NCBI GenBank assembly: GCA_022824225.1
Contig: JAJEAH010000027.1
Coordinates: 1 to 64,000, forward strand
DNA length: 64,000 bases
Reading direction: 5' to 3'
DNA from: Chloroflexota bacterium
GTDB taxonomy: Bacteria > Chloroflexota > UBA11872 > VXOZ01
The position numbers and the translations under genes were made by a program. Of this stretch, positions 17,849 to 28,170 are shown piece after piece (position 1 is the stretch's first letter; every line of letters begins with the position of its first letter). The notes under the pieces were generated by a model. It was not told where the DNA came from. It saw nothing but the letters and a program-made list of their open reading frames with translations, and did not search any database.

Positions 17849-17890
17849 GCATCCCCGGTAGCGCAGGTTTGCAACCTGCGCCGCCTGCCA
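17849..17890 (+). repeat. 42-base palindromic repeat, copy 2
   Basis: This is the better preserved copy: GCGCAGGTT-TGC-AACCTGCGC is a perfect 9-base inverted repeat, preceded by GCATCCCCGGTA and followed by CGCCTGCCA as in copy 1. A degenerate, inverted relative may lie at about 17651-17674 (cgcaggtctgcggcccgcgctac). Apart from these copies and a possible small ORF, the 529-base gap 17537-18065 shows only the ribosome binding site of the next gene. Confidence 0.75.
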
Positions 17891-18065
17891 GACAATACTC
17901 GCGACCCCGAAGCCCAGCGGCGGGCGACTAGATTTCTGCGTGCCCGCTAATCAAAAGACGGCAACCTGCTGCCGCGATGCACTGCTTTTCAACGTAGGAG
18001 TACATATCCGCCAGGGGTTGCCAGCGTACGAGAGCCCCAATACCGCCACCAAAGGAGCGATTGAC

Positions 18066-19112
18066 ATGGCCGTACAGAGCGCTAGCGTGCTGTCCCAGGA
18101 CGAATTGGCCGCCATTTTGGCCCAGCAGCCCCGCGTTGACCTGGGCACGTTTCCTACGCCCCTGGACCCCTGCCCCCGGCTCTCCGAAGCCGTCGGCGGG
18201 CCGCCGATCTACATCAAGCGCGACGACCTCACCGGACTCGCCCTGGGCGGCAATAAGACGCGGAACCTCGAGTTTCAGATCGGTTCGGCCGTGGCGCAAG
18301 GCTGTGACAGTGTCGTTGCCGGCGCCGACACCCAGTCCAATCAGTGCCGTCAGACTGCTGCTGCCTGCGCCAAAGTGGGCCTGGACTGCTATCTGGTGCT
18401 CTCCGCCGGGTTGCACAGCGAGTTGCAGGGCAATCTCCTGCTCGACCACGTCTTCGGCGCCAACGTCACGGTGCTTGACGACGCCAACATCGACAACTTG
18501 CAGGCGCGGATCGATCCCATCGAGGCAGACCTGCGCGCCCAGGGCCGCAAGACCTATCGCATCACCAGCATGTATCCGGAACCGGCGTTGCGGGCCATGT
18601 GCGGCTATCTGAGCTGCGCTCTCGAACTCTCAACCCAGCTTGCCGCGCTACCCAAGCCGCCGAGCGCCATCTTCATCACGTCCGGTTCCGGCACCACCCA
18701 CGCCGGGTTCGCCACCGGGGTCAAATTGCTGGGTCTCCCCACCAAGGTGATTGGCATTTCAATCAAAGAACCTGCGGACGAACAGCGGGAGAACGTGGCG
18801 AAACGGTCACAGACGCTCGCCGAGCAGCTTGGCCTGCCGTGCGCCCTCACTGTGGACGAGGTGCTCGTCTACGGAGAGTATATCGGCGAGAAGTACGGCG
18901 TCGTCACGGAGGCCGGCATGGAGGCGCTCCGGCTCACCGCGCAGACTGAGGGCATCCTGCTCGATCCGGTCTACACGGGCAAGACCATGTCCGGCCTCAT
19001 CGACATGGCGCGAAAAGGCGACATCCCCGCCGACCAACCCGCCGTCATGGTGCATACAGGCGGCATTCCGGCGCTGTTCGCCTACCACGAAGAACTCATG
19101 GCCGCGCTGTAA
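18066..19112 (+). CDS. D-cysteine desulfhydrase / ACC deaminase-family PLP enzyme
   Basis: The ATG at 18066 follows AAAGGAG and yields 348 residues; the track's earlier start has no support. It is a fold-type II PLP enzyme: IYIKRDDLTGLALGGNKTRNLEF contains the PLP-binding Lys in GGNKTR, followed by GADTQSNQCRQTAAACAKVGL and the phosphate-binding loop FITSGSGTTHAGFATG. The C-terminal LDPVYTGKTMSGLIDM and VMVHTGGIPALFAY are shared by D-cysteine desulfhydrases and ACC deaminases. It would convert D-cysteine to pyruvate, sulfide and ammonia, or deaminate a related amino acid. Separating the two activities needs active-site comparison. Confidence 0.85.
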   Translation: MAVQSASVLSQDELAAILAQQPRVDLGTFPTPLDPCPRLSEAVGGPPIYIKRDDLTGLALGGNKTRNLEFQIGSAVAQGCDSVVAGADTQSNQCRQTAAACAKVGLDCYLVLSAGLHSELQGNLLLDHVFGANVTVLDDANIDNLQARIDPIEADLRAQGRKTYRITSMYPEPALRAMCGYLSCALELSTQLAALPKPPSAIFITSGSGTTHAGFATGVKLLGLPTKVIGISIKEPADEQRENVAKRSQTLAEQLGLPCALTVDEVLVYGEYIGEKYGVVTEAGMEALRLTAQTEGILLDPVYTGKTMSGLIDMARKGDIPADQPAVMVHTGGIPALFAYHEELMAAL

Positions 19113-19203
19113 GCGTCGCGGGGCACAGTCCGGCAACCGTTGGCCAAACTTTGGTGTGGCAAGCGACCGCACTTACGCAGTACGTAGTCGGTTGGGAGTC
19201 AGT

Positions 19204-19584
19204 CTAGCCTGCCGTCCCATCCTTGCGGCGGTGCAAGAGTATCAGGTTGCCGTCCGGGTCAGCAATGGCGGCCGCATGGCAGGTCGCCTGTTCGCCAGGC
19301 TCGAGGACCACGTTCACCCCTTGCCCGCGCAGTTCCTCAACTGCTTGCCGCACGTCATCTACCGCCAGCGCGACGGCGCCGCCCCGGTGGTCTGCATTCC
19401 CGGCGTCGTCCTCACGAGTGGCTCGCAGCGCAAGCACCGTGGGCGTGTCGCCGACTGAAAACTCCACCCAACCGGAGCCGATCCATCCAGAGAGCGTGAG
19501 GCCGAGGGTGTTTTCGTAGAAGTCCGCGCTCTTGCCAATGTCGCTCACCGTAAAGCAGAAGAAGTCGACGCCTCTTGGTTTCAT
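19204..19584 (-). CDS. VOC-family (glyoxalase/bleomycin-resistance-like) protein
   Basis: The ATG at 19584 (MKPRGVDFFCFTVSDIGKSADFYENTLGL) is preceded at 7 bases by GGAG and is preferred over the GTG at 19596; it gives 126 residues. Two beta-alpha-beta-beta-beta modules are visible: FFCFTVSDIGKSADFYENTLGLTLSG, and GGAVALAVDDVRQAVEELRGQGVNVVLEPGEQATCHAAAIADPDGNLILLHRR. Metal-binding VOC proteins usually have His/Glu at module starts and ends; here a His (GGAVALA preceded by DHRGG) and a C-terminal segment DPDGNLILLH are visible. The substrate is unknown. It is convergent with the PLP enzyme gene. Confidence 0.82.
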   Translation of the reverse strand: MKPRGVDFFCFTVSDIGKSADFYENTLGLTLSGWIGSGWVEFSVGDTPTVLALRATREDDAGNADHRGGAVALAVDDVRQAVEELRGQGVNVVLEPGEQATCHAAAIADPDGNLILLHRRKDGTAG

Positions 19585-19727
19585 CGGAAACTCCACAGTT
19601 GATACCCATCACGTTTTGATCTGCGGCGGCGCGGCTTAGGCATTCTCCATACTCTCTGGACCGCGACTGGTAGGTATTGACGGCTGCACAAGTATGAGTG
19701 TCAACGCAATCGGCTGCGGTTCGAAAT

Positions 19728-19858
19728 GTCACTTTGAGAAGCGCAGCCAAATCGTCACTCTGAGGAGTGCACCCAAAACGTCATTCTGAGGAGCGCAGCC
19801 AAAATGTCATTCTGAAGAGTGCAGCCAAATCGTCATTCTGAGGAGTGCAGCGACAAAG
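19728..19858 (+). repeat. tandem repeat, five copies of a 26-base unit
   Basis: Units beginning GTCA(C/T)T(C/T)TGA(G)GAG(C/T)GCA start at 19728, 19754, 19780, 19806 and 19832, an exact period of 26. The unit is close to GTCATTCTGAGGAGCGCAGCCAAAAC. There are no spacers between units, and the last unit continues into GACAAAGAATCTAG. Confidence 0.9.
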
Positions 19859-19920
19859 AATCTAGAGTCGGAAGCATGCTAGATTCCGCGAACCCTGTTC
19901 GACGCTCCGCTCGGAATGAC
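19832..19920 (+). repeat. inverted-repeat (MITE-like) element at end of tandem array
   Basis: The last tandem unit, GTCATTCTGAGGAGTGCAGCG, is answered at 19902-19920 by CGCTCCGCTCGGAATGAC, its near reverse complement. Internal AATCTAG and CTAGATT (19859-19886) also pair. The roughly 89-base element can fold into a long hairpin. Related GTCATTCTGAG...CTAGATTC sequences are familiar as dispersed non-coding repeats in GC-rich environmental bacterial genomes. Confidence 0.65.
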
Positions 19921-20275
19921 ATGAGATCCAAAACAGCAAGGACTTCAAGCCCAAATCTGCTAAACCCCCTCTGGACAGGGCTTGCGCAACAGAGACCATC
20001 CGCACAACAGCAAGACAAGCGTGCGCGACCTGCAACTTGACACCATTCTAGTGCAGTAGCTGGGCAACGGCGCGGGTCAGCCTCAGTTCGCTCTGCCTCT
20101 ATGCCCTGATTCTCAGCCACGCAACCCGCCCCGGCTGCGGCTCACCATTCTTGACGACCAGTTCGAATCTGTATAACACTAGGTGTGAGACCGGCGCATT
20201 GCTACCATAGAGGTGATCATCGTAGCAACTGTCGCTCCTCGGTCGTAGGCGTCAAGCAAATGGAGGAAATCCGAA

Positions 20276-21685
20276 GTGAGTATCGTGCATTCGAACAAGA
20301 TTACGCGTCGCACCGCGCTCGCGGGCGTGGGGGCAGGCGCGCTGGGCGTGGTAATTGCCGCCGCGTGCGGGCAGGCGACAATGGCCACGGAAGAAGCGCC
20401 CAAGGCGGAGATGGCGGAAGAGGCGCCCAAGGCTGAACCGACGGCCATGCCGGAAATGGAAACGGTTACCATTTCCATGATCTCGGCGGAGAAGCCGACC
20501 ACGCGGCCGGTGTTGGAGCCGGTGTTCGCCGACTTCAGCGATGAAATGCCGCATATCGCAATCGACCTGGTGCCGTCCGGCGGCTGGGGCGAGGTGAGAA
20601 CGAAATTCTACGCGGCGCAAGCGGCCGGCGACCCCATCAACATCATGGAGAACGGCTGGAGCGCGGTGCTCACCACGTTCGAGACCGGTGTCACCATTGA
20701 CCTCGCGCCGCTCTTCACGCGCGACAAGATCGATCCCGCCGCTACGTTTGCCGCTCCGGCCATCGATATGTGGACGGTGGAAGGCAGAATTCTCGGTATG
20801 CCCATCACCATGTCGGTGGACGCGATGGCGTACAACGTGGAACTCTTCGAGGCGAACGGGATCAACCCCCTGCCTGTCGACTTGAACGACACCGACTGGA
20901 ATATGGAGACCTTCCTGGACCTGGCAACCCAGCTCACCAACGAGGACCGCACGCAGTTCGGTCACGGCGGCGGTATCACGTGCTCCAACGGCGGCGGCAT
21001 CGGCACCGGCACGTATTGGGGCGTGGGACCGTGGGATTCGGAGGCAGGGCGGGCGACGATCGACTCGCCCGAATTCGTCGACGCGCTGAATTGGTGGCGC
21101 GACTTTGGCGACAAGCACCGCGTTTCGCCAAACGCTGACGAGCGTGAGGCGGCCATGGGCGGCCAGAGCGGCAACGTCTTCATGTCGGGCAAAGTGGCCA
21201 TGCAGCTTACGTGCACGTCCTTCCGCGATGCCCCCTTTACGTGGGCCCTGGGCACGATGCCGTATTCCGGCGAAGGACCGAGCCAGTCGGGCCGCACGTG
21301 GACACATCCCCTGCAGATGGCAGACGACGGCCCCGATAACAACGATCTTGCTTGGGAGCTTTTCAAGTGGCTCCTGCGGCCGGAGAACGGCGGACGCTTC
21401 CCGCCATCTGCCGGTCACGTCGTTTCGCCGCTGCTGAATGACGACGCCTCCTCGCTGGCGCAGGCGGGCTACCTGGACGCGTTGGGCGTAGATCCCCGGG
21501 CGTTCCTCCTGCACTCGCGGACGACCAAACCGGCAGGTTGGGGCCTGTGGACGTTCACCGAATACGGCGACATTTCCGGCGACCTCAACGGTCAGTACCG
21601 TGAGTTCATCGCCGGCAACCTCACTGCCGCGGAGTACGCGCGCTGGGCGGCCGATCTCATCAACGAGACACTTGGCGGACGGTAG
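20276..21685 (+). CDS. ABC transporter solute-binding lipoprotein (family 1), orphan, Tat-exported
   Basis: A 469-residue binding protein starting at GTG 20276, with GGAGG 9 bases upstream. The N-terminus TRRTALAGVGAGALGVVIAAAC has a twin arginine and a lipobox Cys at 31. An acidic spacer follows with EEAPKAE repeated. The mature domain shows FADFSDEMPHIAIDLVPSGGWGEVRTKFYAAQAAGDPINIM, ILGMPITMSVDAMAYNVELFEANGI, WNMETFLDLATQLT, WWRDFGDKH and GKVAMQLTCTSF, all typical of carbohydrate-binding family 1 proteins. No permease or ATPase is nearby. Its neighbours are catabolic enzymes, so it may deliver their substrates. Confidence 0.87.
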   Translation: MSIVHSNKITRRTALAGVGAGALGVVIAAACGQATMATEEAPKAEMAEEAPKAEPTAMPEMETVTISMISAEKPTTRPVLEPVFADFSDEMPHIAIDLVPSGGWGEVRTKFYAAQAAGDPINIMENGWSAVLTTFETGVTIDLAPLFTRDKIDPAATFAAPAIDMWTVEGRILGMPITMSVDAMAYNVELFEANGINPLPVDLNDTDWNMETFLDLATQLTNEDRTQFGHGGGITCSNGGGIGTGTYWGVGPWDSEAGRATIDSPEFVDALNWWRDFGDKHRVSPNADEREAAMGGQSGNVFMSGKVAMQLTCTSFRDAPFTWALGTMPYSGEGPSQSGRTWTHPLQMADDGPDNNDLAWELFKWLLRPENGGRFPPSAGHVVSPLLNDDASSLAQAGYLDALGVDPRAFLLHSRTTKPAGWGLWTFTEYGDISGDLNGQYREFIAGNLTAAEYARWAADLINETLGGR

Positions 21686-22137
21686 AGCCGTCTGCCGGTA
21701 GACTGACCCAGTCAGCGCCGTTTCACACAACGCACACGTCGGCCGGCGGCCAGCGCAGAGCTGCTCGCCGGCTTTCGGCGATAGTCCAGGGGCACGATGT
21801 GTCGCGCCCCTGGACTTACCATGCAATTAAGTTGCGCGCTTGCCCAAGACACCTACCGCGAACTGTCGCTGTCCCCCCGGAGTCTCTGCCGCGCACGCGG
21901 GAATCTATCTGCTAAATGCGTATGCGGATGGCGACCATGGCCGCACAGGCGGTAATCCATCCTAGGCTCTTCGAGTTCCCAATCCACGGAAAGAGGCGAG
22001 GAGAGACGCCCACAAGGGTTGAGCACTTCTGGAGATTCTCAGACGAACTCAGGTGATGGTAGTTTCCTGAATTCCGGCCAACCCTTGACATGCCCCGCAG
22101 CTGCGAGGAACGGCGGTGAAACGGAAAGAGCATAGTT
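21686..22137. other. intergenic region with terminator
   Basis: These 452 bases follow the binding-protein gene. The first 130 bases contain a terminator hairpin. The remainder shows no gene, repeat or promoter I can defend; GGAAAGAG at 22122-22129 serves the next GTG start. Confidence 0.5.
21783..21816 (+). terminator. rho-independent-like terminator
   Basis: AGTCCAGGGGC and GCCCCTGGACT form a perfect 11-base stem with a 12-base loop, about 100 bases after the solute-binding-protein stop. It is followed by TACCATGC rather than a T-run, so efficiency is uncertain. Confidence 0.65.
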
Positions 22138-23589
22138 GTGGCAACTCCCAAACACGGTGAACTAGAGGCCGGCGCCGGCGCCGTGCGCATCAATCCTCCG
22201 GTCGGCGTGCCGCTCCCCCTGGCCTACAGCGGGGGCGGCGATGACGTGGTGGTGGAGGGCCACCATGACGACTGCTGGGCGAGGGCCGTGGTGGTGGCGC
22301 AGGGCGAGACTCGCCTTGCCATCGTCGCGGTTGACATCTGCACCATGCGCGACGACCAATACCAGGAGATTGCGGCCCGCACTGCGGCGCGCTGTGGCAT
22401 TCCCGCGGCACACGTTACGGTGGCGTGCACCCACAACCACTCCAATGCGCCCTTGCTGGAGCCCTTTGGCGCGCCGCCCGGCCCGTGGCAGGAGGTCCTC
22501 ACCGATCTCATCGTTTCCGCCGTCTATCAGGCCGGCCAGCGCATGCAGCCGGTGTCCCGCATACGCCAGGCCGCCGCCCGCCATGACCAAGCGGCCTACA
22601 ACCGCCGGGTGGACTTGCCGGACGTGGTCTGCATGCTCATCGGCGCAGAGCCGAGTTGGGACGGCTTGATCGAAAGTCTGGCAGAGCGGCTAGGGGCGAC
22701 GCGTGCGCAACTGGGCGCGCCGCAGGAACCCATCACGCCCAACGGGGTCGTCGACGACCTCCTGCGACTCTTGGTTTTCGAGGACAGCGAGGGGCGAGCC
22801 ATCGCCAGCATCGTCAGCGCCGCCTGCCATCCGGTCACCCACAGCTTTGCCGACCGCCGCACGTCGGCGGACTATCCCGGCTACCTGGTCGACCTGGCCG
22901 AACGCGAGTTGGGCGGCGTCGCGCTCTTCCTGCAAGGTTGCAGCGGCGACGTGCGCACCCGCTACCAATCGTCGGCCTACGCCGAGGTGTCCCGGCTGGG
23001 CCGGCAATTCGGCAGCGCGCTCCTGCGGGCCGTGAGCAGCCTGGCGGAAGTCCCCGGCCCCCACGCCATCGCGGCGGAGACGCGGGAAATCGACTTGCCG
23101 CTGAAGCCCTATCAGGCTCGCGACTGGCAACGTGCCCGGCTAGCCGAGGTGGAACAGAGCCTAGACCAACGCGCGCAATTGCCGCCCACTGGCGCCGCGG
23201 ACATACGACAACGCTGGCAACTCTACCAGGAAAGCGCCTTCCTGCGTTACCAACTGCGGTGGGGCGATTTGGAAACTCCCGGCGAAGACCTGAAGCGAGA
23301 GCACACGAGGGTGACGCTGCAAGCGGTCAAACTGGGGCGGACGCTGCTCCTGACGTCGCCTGCAGAGGTCTTTGCCGCCACTGGCATTGAGCTCACCGCC
23401 TGGGCCAAAGCGCAGGGCTGGCAGAGCAGCATCGTCGCGTCTTGCACGAATGGTTACGTCAATTATATCCCGCCCCGCGCCGAGGCGGAACGGGGCGGCT
23501 TCGAGCCAAGCTGCACGATGCTGGCGCCGGGCTCTTGCGAACTGATGGTGGACGCCCTGCAGCAACTGGGACAGCGCGTCGCAACCTGA
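22138..23589 (+). CDS. neutral/alkaline ceramidase-like hydrolase
   Basis: A 483-residue protein starting at GTG with GGAAAGAG upstream. It resembles the N-terminal catalytic domain of neutral/alkaline non-lysosomal ceramidases: VGVPLPLAYSG near the start, an early RAVVVAQGETRLAIVAVD, the zinc-binding VTVACTHNHSNAP (His-x-His), a second metal region SAACHPVTHSFADRRTSADYPGYLVDLAE, and LFLQGCSGDVRTRY, the conserved nucleophile/oxyanion segment of the family. No signal peptide is present, so the enzyme is probably cytoplasmic, unlike secreted ceramidases. Related bacterial proteins are often encoded in sugar-catabolic regions, and the natural amide or ester substrate is unknown. Confidence 0.78.
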   Translation: MATPKHGELEAGAGAVRINPPVGVPLPLAYSGGGDDVVVEGHHDDCWARAVVVAQGETRLAIVAVDICTMRDDQYQEIAARTAARCGIPAAHVTVACTHNHSNAPLLEPFGAPPGPWQEVLTDLIVSAVYQAGQRMQPVSRIRQAAARHDQAAYNRRVDLPDVVCMLIGAEPSWDGLIESLAERLGATRAQLGAPQEPITPNGVVDDLLRLLVFEDSEGRAIASIVSAACHPVTHSFADRRTSADYPGYLVDLAERELGGVALFLQGCSGDVRTRYQSSAYAEVSRLGRQFGSALLRAVSSLAEVPGPHAIAAETREIDLPLKPYQARDWQRARLAEVEQSLDQRAQLPPTGAADIRQRWQLYQESAFLRYQLRWGDLETPGEDLKREHTRVTLQAVKLGRTLLLTSPAEVFAATGIELTAWAKAQGWQSSIVASCTNGYVNYIPPRAEAERGGFEPSCTMLAPGSCELMVDALQQLGQRVAT

Positions 23590-23723
23590 TCCCGCCCACG
23601 GCAGGCCCCGACAGACCGCTCGTCGCGCGACGGTCTCCCTCGCCTGGTTGCTCGCGGCGAAACGCATGCGCCCTGCCCGCATCCAGCGCGCGCCGCCTCG
23701 CGCGAGCGCGGACCAAACGCAAA

Positions 23724-23747
23724 AGGAGCGCCCAATTGGGCGCTCCT
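23724..23747. terminator. bidirectional terminator palindrome
   Basis: AGGAGCGCCCAA and TTGGGCGCTCCT form a perfect 24-base palindrome between the convergent ceramidase-like gene and ftsH. Read on the minus strand, it is followed by TTTT, making it a good intrinsic terminator for ftsH. Confidence 0.8.
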
Positions 23748-23799
23748 CTGTCATTCCCTACCTATGCGGCCGAAAACGGGCACGCAGGCGCGCAGCCTC

Positions 23800-25758
<1,959 letters not shown>

Positions 25759-25830
25759 AATGCTCTTCCTCAGGCAAATGCTCTACAGAACATTGTAAGC
25801 GCGAGGCTAACCACCACATTTGCCACGTTC

Positions 25831-25839
25831 ATTATACCA
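25831..25839 (-). promoter_or_regulatory. ftsH promoter, extended -10
   Basis: On the minus strand TGG precedes a perfect TATAAT (25836-25831), an extended -10 element, 73 bases upstream of the ftsH GTG. The -35 region is weak (TTGGTT at a 15-base spacing), consistent with an extended -10 promoter or an activator-dependent one. Confidence 0.6.
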
Positions 25840-25847
25840 CACCACTG

Positions 25848-25863
25848 TGTGAACCAATGCACA
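25848..25863. promoter_or_regulatory. CRP-like operator upstream of ftsH
   Basis: TGTGA-ACCAAT-GCACA matches 9 of the 10 conserved positions of the CRP-type consensus TGTGA-N6-TCACA. It overlaps the -35 area of the ftsH promoter, where a bound regulator could repress or activate. A near-identical copy is found at 33216-33231. Assignment is by motif similarity only. Confidence 0.5.
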
Positions 25864-26256
25864 TGCCCGCCGTTAGCGGCTTGGGTGCGCGCCAGGACGC
25901 AAGACCGGCGTCCGGCCAGCGAGGCCCGGCGATAGGACCTCGCCGCAAGTTGCTGCCTCAAAGCCGCGCCATCGCCGCGGCTGCCTACTGGAGAAGAAAG
26001 AGAGAGTGTGCGCCGCGTGACGCCCTGAAACCGCCAAGGTGAGGAATGCAGCGACCGTTGGAACACACAGTAGAACAGCGGCGTGCCGCGGGAGCGCGTT
26101 GCGCACATGCGTTTCGCGACCACCCAAAGCGCACTCTTACCACGACCGCGCCTTGCCGCGCTGCCGGCGGCTCTAACGTGTCACCGCCCGCAAGCGGTTA
26201 CCACATGCAATGCGGCGAGCCGGCGCCAACGCCGCACAACAAATGCATGTCCTATC

Positions 26257-28170
26257 CTACGTGGAGGGCACCGCGCTGGGCTGGCCGGCGGCCTTTGCGT
26301 CATCCAAGCCCGCGGTCACGCCGGTGGTGTACAGCTCGGCATAGAAGCCTTGTGCCGCCAGCAGATCGTCGTGTTTGCCCCGCTCGACAATCCTGCCGTC
26401 CCGCAGCACGTGGATAGCGTCCGCGTTCTTGATGGTGGACAGGCGATGAGCGATGACGAACGCCGTTCTGCCGCGCAGGAGCGTGGCGAGCGCGCGCTGG
26501 ATCAGGATTTCGGTGTGTGCATCCACGCTGCTGGTAGCTTCGTCGAGTATCAGAATGCGCGGGTCGATCAAGAGCGCCCGGGCGAAGCAAATCAACTGGC
26601 GTTGACCGACGGAGAGCCTACCGCCGCGTTCCATGACCGGCGTCTGGTAGCCGTCCGGCAAACGCTTGATGAAACTATCGATGCCCACGGCCTGGGCGGC
26701 CGCCTCCACTTCCGCCATGCTGGCGGTGGGCTTCCCGTAGCGGATGTTCTCCAGAATGGTGCCGGAAAAGAGGAAGCTATCCTGCAGCACCATCCCGACT
26801 TGGCTGCGCAGCGACCGGATTTGCACGTCCCGCAGATCGTGGCCGTCAATCGTGATCTGGCCTTCCTGCACGTCATAGAACCGCATGAGCAGATTGACGA
26901 TGGAGGTCTTGCCCGCGCCCGTCGGCCCAACCAGGGCTATGGTCTCCCCGGGTTTCGCTTCCAGATCGATATCCATGAGCACGGGCTGTTCCGGGTCGTA
27001 GCCAAACGTCACGTCCGCAAAGCGCACGTGCCCGTTCACCCCTGACAACACCGGCGCATCAGGCTTGTCTACGATTTCGGGATCGGTATCGAGGAGCTGG
27101 AAGATGCGCTCTCCACCGGCCATGGCTTGTTGCAGGTTGGTATACCACTGCGACATTTCGCGAATGGGCATGAAGAACTGCTGAACGTAGGAGAGAAAAG
27201 CCACGAGTATTCCCACCGTAATGGCGCCATCGATCACGCGGTAGCCGCCGTAGACGATGACGATGCCGATTGCCAGCGCAGTGATCAATTCCACTGCCGG
27301 GGGAAATGCCGCCATGACCCGGGCCGCGCGCAGCGACGCGTCCAGGTTTTCGCGGTTCGTGCCCTGAAACTGGCGGTAGTTCAAGTCTTCCCGCGTAAAC
27401 GACTGGGCGACGCGGACCCCGCTGATGTTCTCTTGCAGGTTCGCATACACCATCCCAACACGATGCCGCACTTCCCGGAAGCGGCTGCGGGCCTGGGAAC
27501 TAAACACTCGCGTAATGAGGTACATGAGCGGCATCACGACGAACGTGACCAGCGAGAGAGCGGGGTCTAAGAGCAACATCGCGCCCAAAATGAGCACGAG
27601 AACCAGAAAGTCGGCTATCAACGTCATGGTGCCCTGGGAAAACGCGTTGTTCAACGCGTTGACGTCGCTGGTCACCCGGGCAATGATGACGCCGATCTCA
27701 TTGCTGTCGAGATAGCGAAATGAGAGCTTTTGCAGGTGGTCAACGACGCGCACGCGCAGTGAATGCAGCATGCGCTGGGAAATCGCCGCCATCATGGCGC
27801 CGTGCGTATACGACGACACGCCCATGACGACCAAGCTCAGGAGGTAGAGGACTGCCGCGAACGCCAGGACTCGCGTGTCCCCGGTGGCGATGCCGTCGTC
27901 GATTGCGATCTTGATCAAGAGCGGGCCGGCCATGGTGGCGCACGACGTAACGATGACGAGGAAGACGGCAACCACGATCTGCCCTACGTGGGGTTTCAGG
28001 AACGGCAACATGCGGCGCGCAATATTCTGGTCGAACGCTTTGGTGTCCGGATCGATCTGGACACTGTCGTCGCCGCCGCCGCGCCAACTGCTGCGGGAAC
28101 CGAAGCCGCCGCGCGAACTGAAGCCGCCGCGGGAGCTGAAGCCCCCCATGTCAAAGCCGCCGCTTATCAT
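26257..28170 (-). CDS. ABC exporter half-transporter (MsbA-like), with Gly/Arg-rich N-terminus
   Basis: A 637-residue TMD-NBD protein. Residues 1-35 are unusual: MGGFSSRGGFSSRGGFGSRSSWRGGG, an RGG/FG-like low-complexity tail. Six TM helices follow (about 55-340), then the NBD with Walker A LVGPTGAGKTS, signature LSVGQRQLICFARAL (LSVGQ rather than LSGGQ) and Walker B ILILDEATSSVD with catalytic Glu, then the H-loop VIAHRLSTI. Its ATG overlaps the stop of the upstream ABC gene, so the two probably form a heterodimer exporting a lipid or drug-like compound across the inner membrane. The substrate cannot be predicted. Confidence 0.9.
   Translation of the reverse strand: MISGGFDMGGFSSRGGFSSRGGFGSRSSWRGGGDDSVQIDPDTKAFDQNIARRMLPFLKPHVGQIVVAVFLVIVTSCATMAGPLLIKIAIDDGIATGDTRVLAFAAVLYLLSLVVMGVSSYTHGAMMAAISQRMLHSLRVRVVDHLQKLSFRYLDSNEIGVIIARVTSDVNALNNAFSQGTMTLIADFLVLVLILGAMLLLDPALSLVTFVVMPLMYLITRVFSSQARSRFREVRHRVGMVYANLQENISGVRVAQSFTREDLNYRQFQGTNRENLDASLRAARVMAAFPPAVELITALAIGIVIVYGGYRVIDGAITVGILVAFLSYVQQFFMPIREMSQWYTNLQQAMAGGERIFQLLDTDPEIVDKPDAPVLSGVNGHVRFADVTFGYDPEQPVLMDIDLEAKPGETIALVGPTGAGKTSIVNLLMRFYDVQEGQITIDGHDLRDVQIRSLRSQVGMVLQDSFLFSGTILENIRYGKPTASMAEVEAAAQAVGIDSFIKRLPDGYQTPVMERGGRLSVGQRQLICFARALLIDPRILILDEATSSVDAHTEILIQRALATLLRGRTAFVIAHRLSTIKNADAIHVLRDGRIVERGKHDDLLAAQGFYAELYTTGVTAGLDDAKAAGQPSAVPST

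Larger units (their letters stand above)
19585..20275. other. repeat-bearing intergenic region
   Basis: This 691-base gap lies between the divergent VOC gene (minus) and a solute-binding-protein gene (plus). It holds a 26-base tandem repeat and an associated inverted-repeat element (annotated separately). The remaining bases, 19930-20260, show no gene; GGAGG at 20262 is the ribosome binding site of the downstream GTG start. Confidence 0.6.
25759..26256. other. intergenic region with ftsH promoter
   Basis: This 498-base gap separates ftsH (start at 25758) from the end of the ABC exporter operon, both on the minus strand. Its left edge holds the ftsH promoter and CRP-like site described separately. 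The rest has no recognisable gene, hairpin with T-run or repeat. Confidence 0.5.

Noticed and set aside
19712-19732. GGTTCGAA string resembling a tRNA T-loop
   Set aside because: No acceptor stem, D-loop or anticodon arm can be built around it.
19728-19858. Tandem 26-base units considered as a CRISPR array
   Set aside because: Units are adjacent with no spacers, and no cas gene is in the window.
20252-21826. 524-residue minus-strand ORF
   Set aside because: It lies antisense to a well-supported solute-binding protein with a lipobox and a ribosome binding site. Its His/Arg-rich translation is typical of the opposite strand of GC-rich genes.
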